From assembly GCA_964635325.1 (NCBI GenBank), contig CAZWOL010000107.1, positions 1 to 5,199 of the forward strand: a stretch of 5,199 nt of DNA, in the 5' to 3' direction. Every line of letters begins with the position of its first letter. The stretch's first letter is position 1. The notes under the pieces are model-generated. The model had not been told where the DNA came from. It worked only from the letters and a program-made list of their open reading frames with translations, and did no database searches. The DNA comes from BOG-1112 sp964635325. GTDB taxonomy: Bacteria; Bdellovibrionota_B; Oligoflexia; Oligoflexales; Bog-1112. The position numbers were made by a program, and so were the translations under genes. This document shows positions 1 to 5,199 of the stretch, one piece after another.

Positions 1-785
1 CAGGTGTCGATATGGGCTACACCGAAGCATTAGCAGACTCCAAAGGTGGCTTTCACGGGGAAGGCTTTGGCAAGCTGATGACAGATGGTACAAAGAAGCG
101 TTATCTGCGAGGCATAGCACGCAACAAATTGCATCAGATCGCAAAAAAGACTCCATCCAAACGCAAGGCCCAACGCATTCTCAAATTCAACCTGGGGCGC
201 AAAAAATTAGATCGCTACAATGACCGTCAATACGAACAGCTGCGTACCAAGACCTTTGAAGCTGTGCATCGCGTTGTTGATTTTTCAAAAGAGATTCGGG
301 CTGAGGATCTTTCACGACCTATAAAAGGCCGAAGCAAAGGTAAAAACTACAATCGTCTGATGTCTTCATGGACGCGTAGTCTTTTAGCAGAAGCCCTTCA
401 TTCCATCACTAAGGCGAGAGGTTCTCGTCTGAGATTGGTCAATCCTGCGTATACCTCACAAATGGACTCAAAGACTCATCGTCTGGAAGGAAGGCGAGTC
501 GGAGATAAGTTTTATCACGTCAGTGGGGAGGTCTCGCATGCGGACACCAACTCTGCAGTCAATATTGAGCATAGAGCTGATGATACTGAGATCACTCTTT
601 TTACTCCTTACAAGGAAGTGAAAAAGATCTTGCTCAATAGACTCACTGCCAACGGAGGAGTTAGCTCACTTGTGAGTGACCGCCCCTCCAGGACTCCAGT
701 TACACGTCGGAAACGAACATTAACGGAGAGCGAATTCATGAGAAACTTGACGCCCCAGAGTTGTCAAAGTTTTTGTAGCGGATAA
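1..785 (+). CDS. TnpB-like RuvC nuclease (IS200/IS605-type OrfB), 5' end outside window
   Basis: The 3' part of a transposon-associated RuvC-like nuclease. Family knowledge: TnpB proteins are RNA-guided DNA endonucleases encoded by IS200/IS605 and IS607 elements and are the ancestors of Cas12. The frame is already open at base 3 and reads Gly-Val-Asp-Met-Gly-Tyr, the RuvC-I motif, so the ATG at 12 is internal and the true start lies upstream. Visible landmarks are the RuvC-I Asp (9-11), the Glu of Ala-Glu-Asp-Leu (303-305, RuvC-II), a VNPAYTSQ segment before the zinc-finger position, and ADTNSAVNI with its Asp at 543-545 (RuvC-III). The three catalytic acids are therefore present and cleavage activity is plausible. 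The zinc-finger region has no cysteines: the sites usually filled by CxxC pairs read MDSKTH and HVSGEV. The C-terminal tail has a conserved-looking TPYKEVKKILLNRL stretch followed by a basic, low-order end. No tnpA is visible. An isolated type V CRISPR effector is possible but no array is present. Family call is confident; element type is not. Confidence 0.88.
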   Translation, partial: GVDMGYTEALADSKGGFHGEGFGKLMTDGTKKRYLRGIARNKLHQIAKKTPSKRKAQRILKFNLGRKKLDRYNDRQYEQLRTKTFEAVHRVVDFSKEIRAEDLSRPIKGRSKGKNYNRLMSSWTRSLLAEALHSITKARGSRLRLVNPAYTSQMDSKTHRLEGRRVGDKFYHVSGEVSHADTNSAVNIEHRADDTEITLFTPYKEVKKILLNRLTANGGVSSLVSDRPSRTPVTRRKRTLTESEFMRNLTPQSCQSFCSG

Positions 786-806
786 ATTTCCCTAGAGGCG
801 GGAACG

Positions 807-846
807 GCAAAAATGCGGAATTGACTGAGTTCCGACTTGCTTTTTT
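807..846 (+). terminator. Probable intrinsic terminator after the TnpB-like gene
   Basis: Bases 816-822 (CGGAATT) pair with 828-834 (AGTTCCG), with one G-U pair, around a 5-nt loop. An outer GCAA (807-810) pairs with TTGC (837-840) across an asymmetric internal loop, and a run of six T follows at 841-846. It starts 21 bp after the stop codon. It most likely ends transcription of the TnpB-like gene and separates it from rpoD. It could also be part of the 3' structured (omega) RNA that such elements encode; both roles are inferred from folding by eye. Confidence 0.5.
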
Positions 847-873
847 GGTATACAAAGTCAATCATTAGAATTT

Positions 874-887
874 GACGGCTGGCCGTC
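874..887. repeat. Short perfect palindrome upstream of rpoD
   Basis: GACGGC (874-879) is the reverse complement of GCCGTC (882-887), separated by TG. It lies 11 bp upstream of the candidate rpoD -35 element. It could be an operator half-site pair, a subterminal hairpin at the right end of the TnpB-carrying element, or chance. The sequence does not decide between these. Confidence 0.35.
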
Positions 888-898
888 CTGTTCAGCCT

Positions 899-927
899 TT
901 GACAAAAACCCTTAATCTAAGTATCAC
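899..927 (+). promoter_or_regulatory. Candidate sigma-70 promoter for rpoD
   Basis: A perfect TTGACA at 899-904 is followed after 17 bp by TATCAC (922-927, 4 of 6 matches to TATAAT). The predicted start would be near 934, leaving a very short leader that begins just before the Shine-Dalgarno sequence. The -35 box and spacing are good but the -10 box is weak, lacking the final T. Upstream cotranscription cannot be excluded. Confidence 0.4.
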
Positions 928-935
928 ACATCACT

Positions 936-940
936 GAGGA
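936..940 (+). promoter_or_regulatory. Shine-Dalgarno sequence of rpoD
   Basis: GAGGA at 936-940, separated by 12 bases, including a T6 run, from the ATG at 953. The spacing is longer than the usual 5-9, but no better purine-rich site lies closer, and this ATG precedes the long basic N-terminal extension without an in-frame alternative nearby that has a better site. Confidence 0.55.
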
Positions 941-952
941 TTTTTTGATCAT

Positions 953-3262
953 ATGGCCAAATCAAAAAAAACCCCACAGAAGCCAAGTCGCAGCGCGGTA
1001 AGTTCCACCGCTAAACGTGCAAAAACAGCGTCTACTGCGGCAGCACCTGGATCTGCAAAAACACAATCTCTTATGGAACAAGAGAAAGATAAAGCGAAGG
1101 TCACTAAGCTCGTGAAAAAAACTAAGGAAACGGAACTTCGCAAGCCTGCAAAAGCTAAAGATCAGGACTCCCAGACGCTTGCTGCGCAAGTGCGAACGGT
1201 CAAAGCAAACCCTGCTACGAAGGTCGAAAAAACCAAAAAAGGCGAAAAAGAGAAAGCGATCGATGATGATGCAAAAAAAGCAGACTCTCGTTCGCTAAGT
1301 CGAAAAGAGATCGAACAGGCCGTTCAATCTCTCAAAGAGATCGCAAAAAAGCAGGAAGGCATTCTGTCTTACAATGATCTGAATAACGCTATTCCCAAAG
1401 ACAAAAAAATAAAAGTCGAGAGTGTTGATGAAATCATCAGCCTACTTGGCGACAGCAGCATCGAAGTGGTGCATGCTCCGGCATCTAAAGATGACTTTTC
1501 TATTCTGGAAGATGAGCTCAGTGGTGATTTTGGAGCATTCGTTGAAGAATCGCTTGATGATGCTGCTATCGTCGACTTAGAGGTCGAAGTCAAAGAGGAG
1601 GTTTTTGCCGAAGAAGTCGAGGAAGTCGAAAAAACGGTCGTCGAGTTTGAGACGGTCGAGGACGATATCATTAGTGATGATGATGATGAAGACGAAGATG
1701 AAGATGACGACCTTGTCGGTGAAAAAGACGATGACAAGCTTGATTCTTCTGCTCGTTCAGATGATGACGACGATGACTTACGCAAGGAAAAGGCTCTCAA
1801 AGCTGCAGATAGTGCAGTTGGTCGTTCCAATGATCCTGTCCGCATTTATTTGCGCAAGATGGGTAGCGTAGCCCTCCTTTCACGCGAGGGTGAGGTTGTC
1901 ATTGCAAAGAAAATCGAAGCTGCAGAAAACCGCATACTCGAACGTCTATTAGATTTAAAAATAGGGATGGGTGCTATCTCCGATACAGCTCGTAAATTCA
2001 TGAATAACGAAATTCGCATGAAGAGCTGGATCAAAGGCTTTGATGATGATGAAGCTTCCAACAACGAAGAAGTGCATGAAGAAAAAGTACGCGAGTCAAC
2101 ACGACAGTTTCTCGTACTCTTTGACACTTACGAAGCTCTATTAGCCAAACGTTCTTCGGCAAAAAGCCATGTAACGAAGGTCAACGAGAACAAAAAGATT
2201 GTGTTTGATGCCCTCAAAGAATTGAACATCAACCGCAAAGTTATGGTGCACGTCGTTAATCATCTTGCTGAATTTGCTAACGCATTGCGTGAAGCTCGAC
2301 AAGATATGAATCTATACGTCCGCCGTTTGGGAACAACACGCGATGAGCTTGCTAAGCACATTGCAAACAAACCCAACACACCGTTCGGAGATCTGACGGA
2401 ACGTGAGTGGTTGCGTATCTCTCGCAATTTCAAAAATTCGATGGAAACTTTGGAGCGCAGCACAGCAGAGACTGGGCTCGACGAAGGTACGCTCATCTCA
2501 ACATATGACGACCTTGTCCGCATGCAAGATGAGGCTGAGCTTGCAAAACGTGAGTTGGTCGAAGCCAACCTCCGTCTCGTAGTTTCAATTGCGAAGAAGT
2601 ACACCAACCGTGGGCTTCAGTTCCTCGATCTTATTCAAGAAGGCAACATCGGCCTGATGAAAGCTGTCGAGAAATTCGAGTACCGTCGTGGTTACAAATT
2701 TTCGACCTACGCAACATGGTGGATTCGCCAGGCGATCACCCGTGCAATTGCAGATCAGGCGCGAACTATCCGTATTCCTGTGCATATGATCGAAACGATC
2801 AACAAGCTGATCCGCACAAGTCGCTATCTCGTTCAGGAAATGGGCCGCGAACCGACACCTGAAGAGATTGCAGCGCGTATGGACATGTCTCTCGACAAAG
2901 TACGTAAGGTCTTGAAGATTGCTGTCGAACCGATCTCTCTTGAGACACCGATTGGTGAAGAAGAAGACAACCACATTGGGGACTTCCTCGAAGACAAGTC
3001 GACGAGCTCTCCATCTGAGAATGTGATCATGAGTGCGTTGTCGGAGCAAACGCAAAAAGCATTGGCAACCCTCACCCCACGTGAGGAGAAGGTCCTGCGC
3101 ATGCGCTTTGGTATCGGTGAGAAGAGCGACCATACTCTTGAAGAAGTCGGTCAAAACTTCGACGTTACCCGTGAGCGTATCCGCCAAATCGAAGCCAAAG
3201 CCCTTCGAAAACTACGCCATCCCTCGCGTAGTAAGAAATTGCGTGCGTTCATCGAATCTTGA
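953..3262 (+). CDS. rpoD: RNA polymerase primary sigma factor RpoD (sigma-70, group 1)
   Basis: Housekeeping sigma factor that directs RNA polymerase to -10/-35 promoters and melts them; cytoplasmic. It has 769 residues, compared with 613 in E. coli. Layout: residues 1-110 form a Lys/Ala/Thr-rich basic tail; about 115-165 match region 1.1 (SRKEIEQAV, then GILSYNDLNNAIP); about 200-276 are strongly acidic, with 12 consecutive Asp/Glu at 242-253; region 1.2 is at 294-322 (DPVRIYLRKMGSVALLSREG); a long non-conserved helical insert covers about 323-525; regions 2.1-2.4 are at about 532-603 (ANLRLVVSIAKKY, GNIGLMKAVEKFEYRRGYKF, TYATWWIRQAITRAIADQAR); region 3 is at about 608-690 (IRIPVHMIE); and region 4 is at about 703-757, with helix-turn-helix EEVGQNFDVTRERIRQIEAK. 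All promoter-contact motifs look intact. It has its own candidate promoter and a strong terminator. In many bacteria dnaG precedes rpoD; here a TnpB-like gene does. Confidence 0.98.
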   Translation: MAKSKKTPQKPSRSAVSSTAKRAKTASTAAAPGSAKTQSLMEQEKDKAKVTKLVKKTKETELRKPAKAKDQDSQTLAAQVRTVKANPATKVEKTKKGEKEKAIDDDAKKADSRSLSRKEIEQAVQSLKEIAKKQEGILSYNDLNNAIPKDKKIKVESVDEIISLLGDSSIEVVHAPASKDDFSILEDELSGDFGAFVEESLDDAAIVDLEVEVKEEVFAEEVEEVEKTVVEFETVEDDIISDDDDEDEDEDDDLVGEKDDDKLDSSARSDDDDDDLRKEKALKAADSAVGRSNDPVRIYLRKMGSVALLSREGEVVIAKKIEAAENRILERLLDLKIGMGAISDTARKFMNNEIRMKSWIKGFDDDEASNNEEVHEEKVRESTRQFLVLFDTYEALLAKRSSAKSHVTKVNENKKIVFDALKELNINRKVMVHVVNHLAEFANALREARQDMNLYVRRLGTTRDELAKHIANKPNTPFGDLTEREWLRISRNFKNSMETLERSTAETGLDEGTLISTYDDLVRMQDEAELAKRELVEANLRLVVSIAKKYTNRGLQFLDLIQEGNIGLMKAVEKFEYRRGYKFSTYATWWIRQAITRAIADQARTIRIPVHMIETINKLIRTSRYLVQEMGREPTPEEIAARMDMSLDKVRKVLKIAVEPISLETPIGEEEDNHIGDFLEDKSTSSPSENVIMSALSEQTQKALATLTPREEKVLRMRFGIGEKSDHTLEEVGQNFDVTRERIRQIEAKALRKLRHPSRSKKLRAFIES
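1676..1711 (+). repeat. GAT/GAA trinucleotide tract encoding an Asp/Glu run in RpoD
   Basis: Twelve consecutive acidic codons (GAT, GAA, GAC) begin with four GAT in a row. They encode residues 242-253 of RpoD within a wider acidic zone, and a second Asp-rich patch follows at residues 270-275. The tract is low in complexity and could vary in length by replication slippage; the reading frame stays open whenever whole codons are gained or lost. Confidence 0.7.
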
Positions 3263-3275
3263 TGTTAAATCTAAG

Positions 3276-3303
3276 GCCCGGGTAAACACTCGGGCTTTTC
3301 TTT
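3276..3303 (+). terminator. Intrinsic terminator of rpoD
   Basis: GCCCGGGT (3276-3283) pairs with ACTCGGGC (3288-3295) around an AAAC loop, an 8-bp stem with one G-U pair, followed by TTTTCTTTC. It lies 13 bp after the rpoD stop and ends one base before the tRNA gene. In the opposite direction no T-run follows the stem, so it should stop rpoD transcripts but not those from the convergent recombinase gene. Confidence 0.9.
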
Positions 3304-3304
3304 C

Positions 3305-3381
3305 GGGTCCATAGCTCAGTTGGTTAGAGCAGGGTGCTCATAACTCCAAGGTCCCTGGTTCAAGTCCAGGTGGGCCCACCA
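3305..3381 (+). tRNA. tRNA with CAU anticodon, probably tRNA-Ile2 (lysidine type)
   Basis: A 77-nt gene with encoded CCA (3379-3381). The acceptor stem 3305-3311 pairs with 3371-3377, with one U-G at the fourth pair; the D stem is GCTC/GAGC (3314-3317, 3327-3330); the T stem CCTGG/CCAGG (3354-3358, 3366-3370) encloses TTCAAGT. The anticodon loop CTCATAA (3337-3343) gives anticodon CAT (3339-3341). The G-C first pair argues against initiator tRNA, and the AGG before the anticodon stem plus the GGTTCAAGTCCAG T arm resemble E. coli tRNA-Ile2, whose C34 is changed to lysidine by TilS so that it reads AUA. Elongator tRNA-Met is the alternative. Odd point: in the anticodon stem GGGTG (3332-3336) against CTCCA (3344-3348) only three of five positions pair; there is a U-U at 3335/3345 and a G-A at 3332/3348. 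The recombinase gene overlaps bases 3316-3381 on the other strand. Confidence 0.93.
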
Positions 3382-4872
3382 ACCCTGACCTCCAACAATT
3401 TTGAGTAGTTCATCCAACGGATTAACGTACTCAAATTGGAGTGTTCCGTTCAGGATTACAGGGTTGGATAAGAACATTTTCGCGAGTTGAGCTTTCTTCA
3501 GCAAATCCGCACCTACATCATTGTAATCAGTGACCTTAGTGAAGAGTTGGATGAGGCAAAGGCTTTTGTCGAAAGTCTTGCGGTCGGTATTGCGATACGC
3601 GACGATCTCAATGCTAATTTTGTCTAGCTCGGCGTTCGCGGCCTGAACTTCCTCCTCATACCTAGCCTTCGTTGTGCGTCCTTGCCGTAGCATTTCCTCG
3701 GCAGTTAGCAGTCGCTGCTTCACGACCAATTCTCGATCGATGAGTTCGTCAATATTTCGTTTTGTGTACTCGTGAAAATCGCCGACCCGGTCGGCGATGG
3801 TTTGAATACACGCATCAACGGCTTTGGGCGTAAATGCCGCGAATGGTTTAAATGCTTCGCTCAACATGTCGTTTAGTCGGTTTTGAGGCCAACGGACCTT
3901 GTTATGCGAGCAGGCTTTGTTGGAACAGCGATAGTAGACATACGCCTTTCCAGTGGCCTTGATTACGGTTTCACCAGTGAACCAGTGACTACAATGGCCG
4001 CACTTGATTAGCCGCATGAATGGCTTTGAGACGCTTCTTTTCGCATCATTAGCGGCGTATTTCGCTGCGCGAATACCCTTCGACCGCTGACAGGCGTCCC
4101 AAAGTGCTTTGCTGACTAGCGGTTCATGTAAGCCCTTCTTTTTCACGATCTTCCCCTTGATACAGATAGCCCCGTAGTAAAATGGATTTGAAATTAAAGG
4201 TGGCAGAAGTTTCCAATCGTATTGTTTTTCCGAAACGCGATTCAAAATCGGAATTAACTCTGCGTAGGTGTACTCGCCTGTAGCATACAGCTCGAAAATT
4301 TCTTTGATGGCGGGAGCTAGTTGTGGATCGGGAATGACCGTCGCAGTTTTTGAGGTTGGGTCGCGAAAATTCAAGTAACCGATCGGTGCTTTATAATTCC
4401 AGAGACCGGCGTCAGTGCGCGCATCGAGACCTTTCTTGATCTCAACTTTGAGATTGTCGATGTAATATTTTGCTAGGATCGTTCCGAGGTAAAATCGCAG
4501 CTTCTCTGAAGGTGGCGAATCCTTGTCGATGACCAAGTTTTCACGGGTGAAATGAAATTTGACGCCATACTGTTCCATGAGGTCTTGAATGATGACGGCG
4601 GATTTGAACCCACGAACGGCGCGATCAACTTTGTCGAAGACCACATGCTTGATATCGCGTTCTTTGATGAATTCGACCATTGCAAAGAATTGTTTGCGAT
4701 CGTTTTCTTTAGACGCGGATTCAACTTCAGACCACGCGCGAACGACCTGTAAGCCATACTTTCTCGCGTATTCTTCCCCAAGCCGCCGTTGAGCCCCCAA
4801 TGACTGGCCGTCTTCTTGCGCATTTGATGAAACGCGGTCAAATTCAACCGCTGCTTCTCTTCCTCGACTCAT
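3316..4872 (-). CDS. Large serine recombinase (site-specific integrase)
   Basis: Catalyses integration and excision of the element by serine-mediated double-strand exchange. It has 518 residues, within the usual range for large serine recombinases. Resolvase catalytic domain, about 7-148: DRVSSNAQEDGQSLGAQ with the predicted nucleophile Ser15, and DRAVR at 83-87 supplying two catalytic-site arginines. The Recombinase domain begins near residue 155 (YKAPIGYLNF at 160-169) and contains the NPFYYGAICIKG stretch. A zinc ribbon has C291, C294, C316 and C321. About 365-425 is charged, helical and coiled-coil-like. The ATG at 4872 has a good ribosome binding site. Residues 498-518 (WWAHLDLNQGPWSYEHPALT, then Asn) plus the stop are the antisense reading of the tRNA gene. 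The domain proper probably ends near DELLKI (487-492), so the tail looks like a product of the integrated state. It is probably cotranscribed with the zinc-binding gene upstream, and no terminator is visible before rpoD on this strand. Confidence 0.95.
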   Translation of the reverse strand: MSRGREAAVEFDRVSSNAQEDGQSLGAQRRLGEEYARKYGLQVVRAWSEVESASKENDRKQFFAMVEFIKERDIKHVVFDKVDRAVRGFKSAVIIQDLMEQYGVKFHFTRENLVIDKDSPPSEKLRFYLGTILAKYYIDNLKVEIKKGLDARTDAGLWNYKAPIGYLNFRDPTSKTATVIPDPQLAPAIKEIFELYATGEYTYAELIPILNRVSEKQYDWKLLPPLISNPFYYGAICIKGKIVKKKGLHEPLVSKALWDACQRSKGIRAAKYAANDAKRSVSKPFMRLIKCGHCSHWFTGETVIKATGKAYVYYRCSNKACSHNKVRWPQNRLNDMLSEAFKPFAAFTPKAVDACIQTIADRVGDFHEYTKRNIDELIDRELVVKQRLLTAEEMLRQGRTTKARYEEEVQAANAELDKISIEIVAYRNTDRKTFDKSLCLIQLFTKVTDYNDVGADLLKKAQLAKMFLSNPVILNGTLQFEYVNPLDELLKIVGGQGWWAHLDLNQGPWSYEHPALTN

Positions 4873-4874
4873 CT

Positions 4875-4882
4875 CTCACCTT
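4875..4882 (-). promoter_or_regulatory. Ribosome binding site of the serine recombinase
   Basis: AAGGTGAG on the minus strand, 2 bases from the ATG at 4872 (GGTG core 4 bases away), supports that start over later in-frame ATG codons. It lies in the 28-bp gap after the stop of the upstream zinc-binding gene. Confidence 0.65.
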
Positions 4883-4900
4883 TTTCTCGGATCTCCCGTT

Positions 4901-5199
4901 TCAGTTGCTATATGTATTCGGCGGCGTCTGTTTACATTCATCAATGAACGCATCAAGCCGTCCTATGACACGGTCCATGCGTTCGATATCTTCCCTGATT
5001 AAAAAATTCAGAATAGCCGCCAATTTTTCGGTGCCCTTTTTGGCAACCTTTGATTGGTAGTTGAGCCGCTGGCCTTCTTTCTTGCATTCCTTGCAGACCG
5101 TATCCGGTCGCCCATCGCGGAAATAAAAGCTTTCGACTGGAAGCGTCTTTGCACACTTGACGCATTCCTTTGAGGTCGCGGTGACTTCGGGCTCGTATA
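4901..5199 (-). CDS. Small two-CxxC zinc-binding protein, N-terminus outside window
   Basis: An open frame enters from the right edge and gives 98 visible codons before a TGA at 4903-4901. No ATG starts it within the window, so the gene is 5'-truncated here. The visible part has KECVKCAKTLPVESFYFRDG and, 20 residues after the first CxxC, VCKECKK. The cysteines are visible residues 12, 15, 35 and 38, forming a likely zinc-binding knuckle. This Cys-x2-Cys...FY...Cys-x2-Cys pattern recurs in small phage and mobile-element proteins, sometimes next to HNH nucleases, but no HNH motif is seen here. The C-terminal half (about 50-98) is predicted helical, with charged and hydrophobic alternation (AAILNFLIREDIERMDRVIG) that suggests oligomerisation. 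It ends 28 bp before the recombinase start on the same strand, so the two are probably in one transcript. An accessory DNA-binding or recombination-control role is possible but unproven; no specific family is recognised. Confidence 0.75.
   Translation of the reverse strand, partial: YEPEVTATSKECVKCAKTLPVESFYFRDGRPDTVCKECKKEGQRLNYQSKVAKKGTEKLAAILNFLIREDIERMDRVIGRLDAFIDECKQTPPNTYSN

Larger units (their letters stand above)
3337..5199 (-). mobile_element. End of an integrated element (prophage/ICE-like) at the tRNA gene
   Basis: A large serine recombinase gene abuts and overlaps the tRNA, and to its right lies a small zinc-binding protein gene on the same strand. This is the usual arrangement of an integrase at the attachment-site end of an element inserted in a tRNA. 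The left boundary is set at the anticodon loop because stem pairing fails across that point; the crossover could instead lie anywhere in the tRNA or just after its CCA end. The right boundary (attR) and the cargo are outside the window, so the element type cannot be told. Confidence 0.7.

Noticed and set aside
12..14. ATG at 12 as the start of the TnpB-like gene.
   Set aside because: The frame is open to base 3 and the residues before the ATG (Gly-Val-Asp) complete the RuvC-I motif, so the gene begins outside the window.
786..952. CRISPR-like repeats that could pair with the RuvC nuclease.
   Set aside because: No direct repeats with regular spacers are seen in the flank; only single short inverted repeats are present.
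1369..1845. Serine-rich minus-strand reading frame opposite rpoD.
   Set aside because: It is the reverse reading of the Asp/Glu codon-rich stretch of rpoD, has no ribosome binding site or domain, and is explained as a shadow.
2585..3187. 200-codon minus-strand reading frame opposite the conserved sigma regions.
   Set aside because: The opposite strand encodes highly conserved sigma-70 regions 2 to 4; the minus frame has no recognisable domain or translation signals.
1..3262. A TnpB-like gene next to a sigma factor, recalling RNA-guided transcription systems that pair nuclease-dead Cas12f with dedicated sigma factors.
   Set aside because: The sigma factor here is the full-length housekeeping RpoD, not a small extracytoplasmic-function type. 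The TnpB-like protein keeps its three RuvC acids, and a terminator-like hairpin separates the two genes. Simple insertion next to rpoD explains the layout.
4552..5060. Several short plus-strand reading frames opposite the recombinase N-terminus.
   Set aside because: They overlap the conserved catalytic domain of the recombinase on the other strand and show no domain or ribosome binding site.
4953..5165. 70-codon minus-strand reading frame with an ATG start at the right edge.
   Set aside because: It lies in another frame of the same strand as the two-CxxC protein, whose cysteine pattern and open frame to the window edge are far more protein-like.

Overview
The window looks like a bacterial chromosome, probably from a proteobacterium or a former 'deltaproteobacterial' lineage such as Bdellovibrionota. 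That assignment is tentative. It rests on a group 1 sigma-70 factor with proteobacterial-style conserved regions and a very long Lys/Ala-rich, then acidic, N-terminal extension, and on moderate base composition judged by eye. No species can be named from the sequence alone.

Left part (1-952): the 3' portion of a TnpB-like RuvC nuclease gene of the IS200/IS605/IS607 OrfB type, cut by the window edge. The open frame enters the window in the middle of the RuvC-I motif (Gly-Val-Asp-Met-Gly). All three acidic RuvC residues can be placed, but the usual four-cysteine zinc finger is absent. It is followed by a terminator-like hairpin, a short palindrome, a candidate promoter and the ribosome binding site of the next gene.

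Centre (953-3303): a complete housekeeping sigma factor gene, rpoD, of 769 codons, closed by a strong intrinsic terminator. Immediately after comes a 77-nt tRNA gene with a CAU anticodon that most resembles the lysidine-type tRNA-Ile2.

Right part (about 3337-5199): the end of an integrated mobile element (prophage, ICE or similar). A large serine recombinase gene on the minus strand runs head-on into the tRNA, and its last 21 codons plus stop are read from the antisense strand of the tRNA. Upstream of it, 28 bp away on the same strand, lies the 3' end of a small two-CxxC zinc-binding protein gene that runs off the window. The recombinase end and the tRNA therefore form the probable attL junction. 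Host DNA lies to the left and the element extends rightward beyond the window.

The most interesting point is that the tRNA looks chimeric. Its acceptor, D and T arms are well formed, but the anticodon stem has two non-pairing positions. These could arise if the 5' half belongs to the host and the 3' half was brought in by the element. The partner junction (attR) is outside the window, so this remains a hypothesis.
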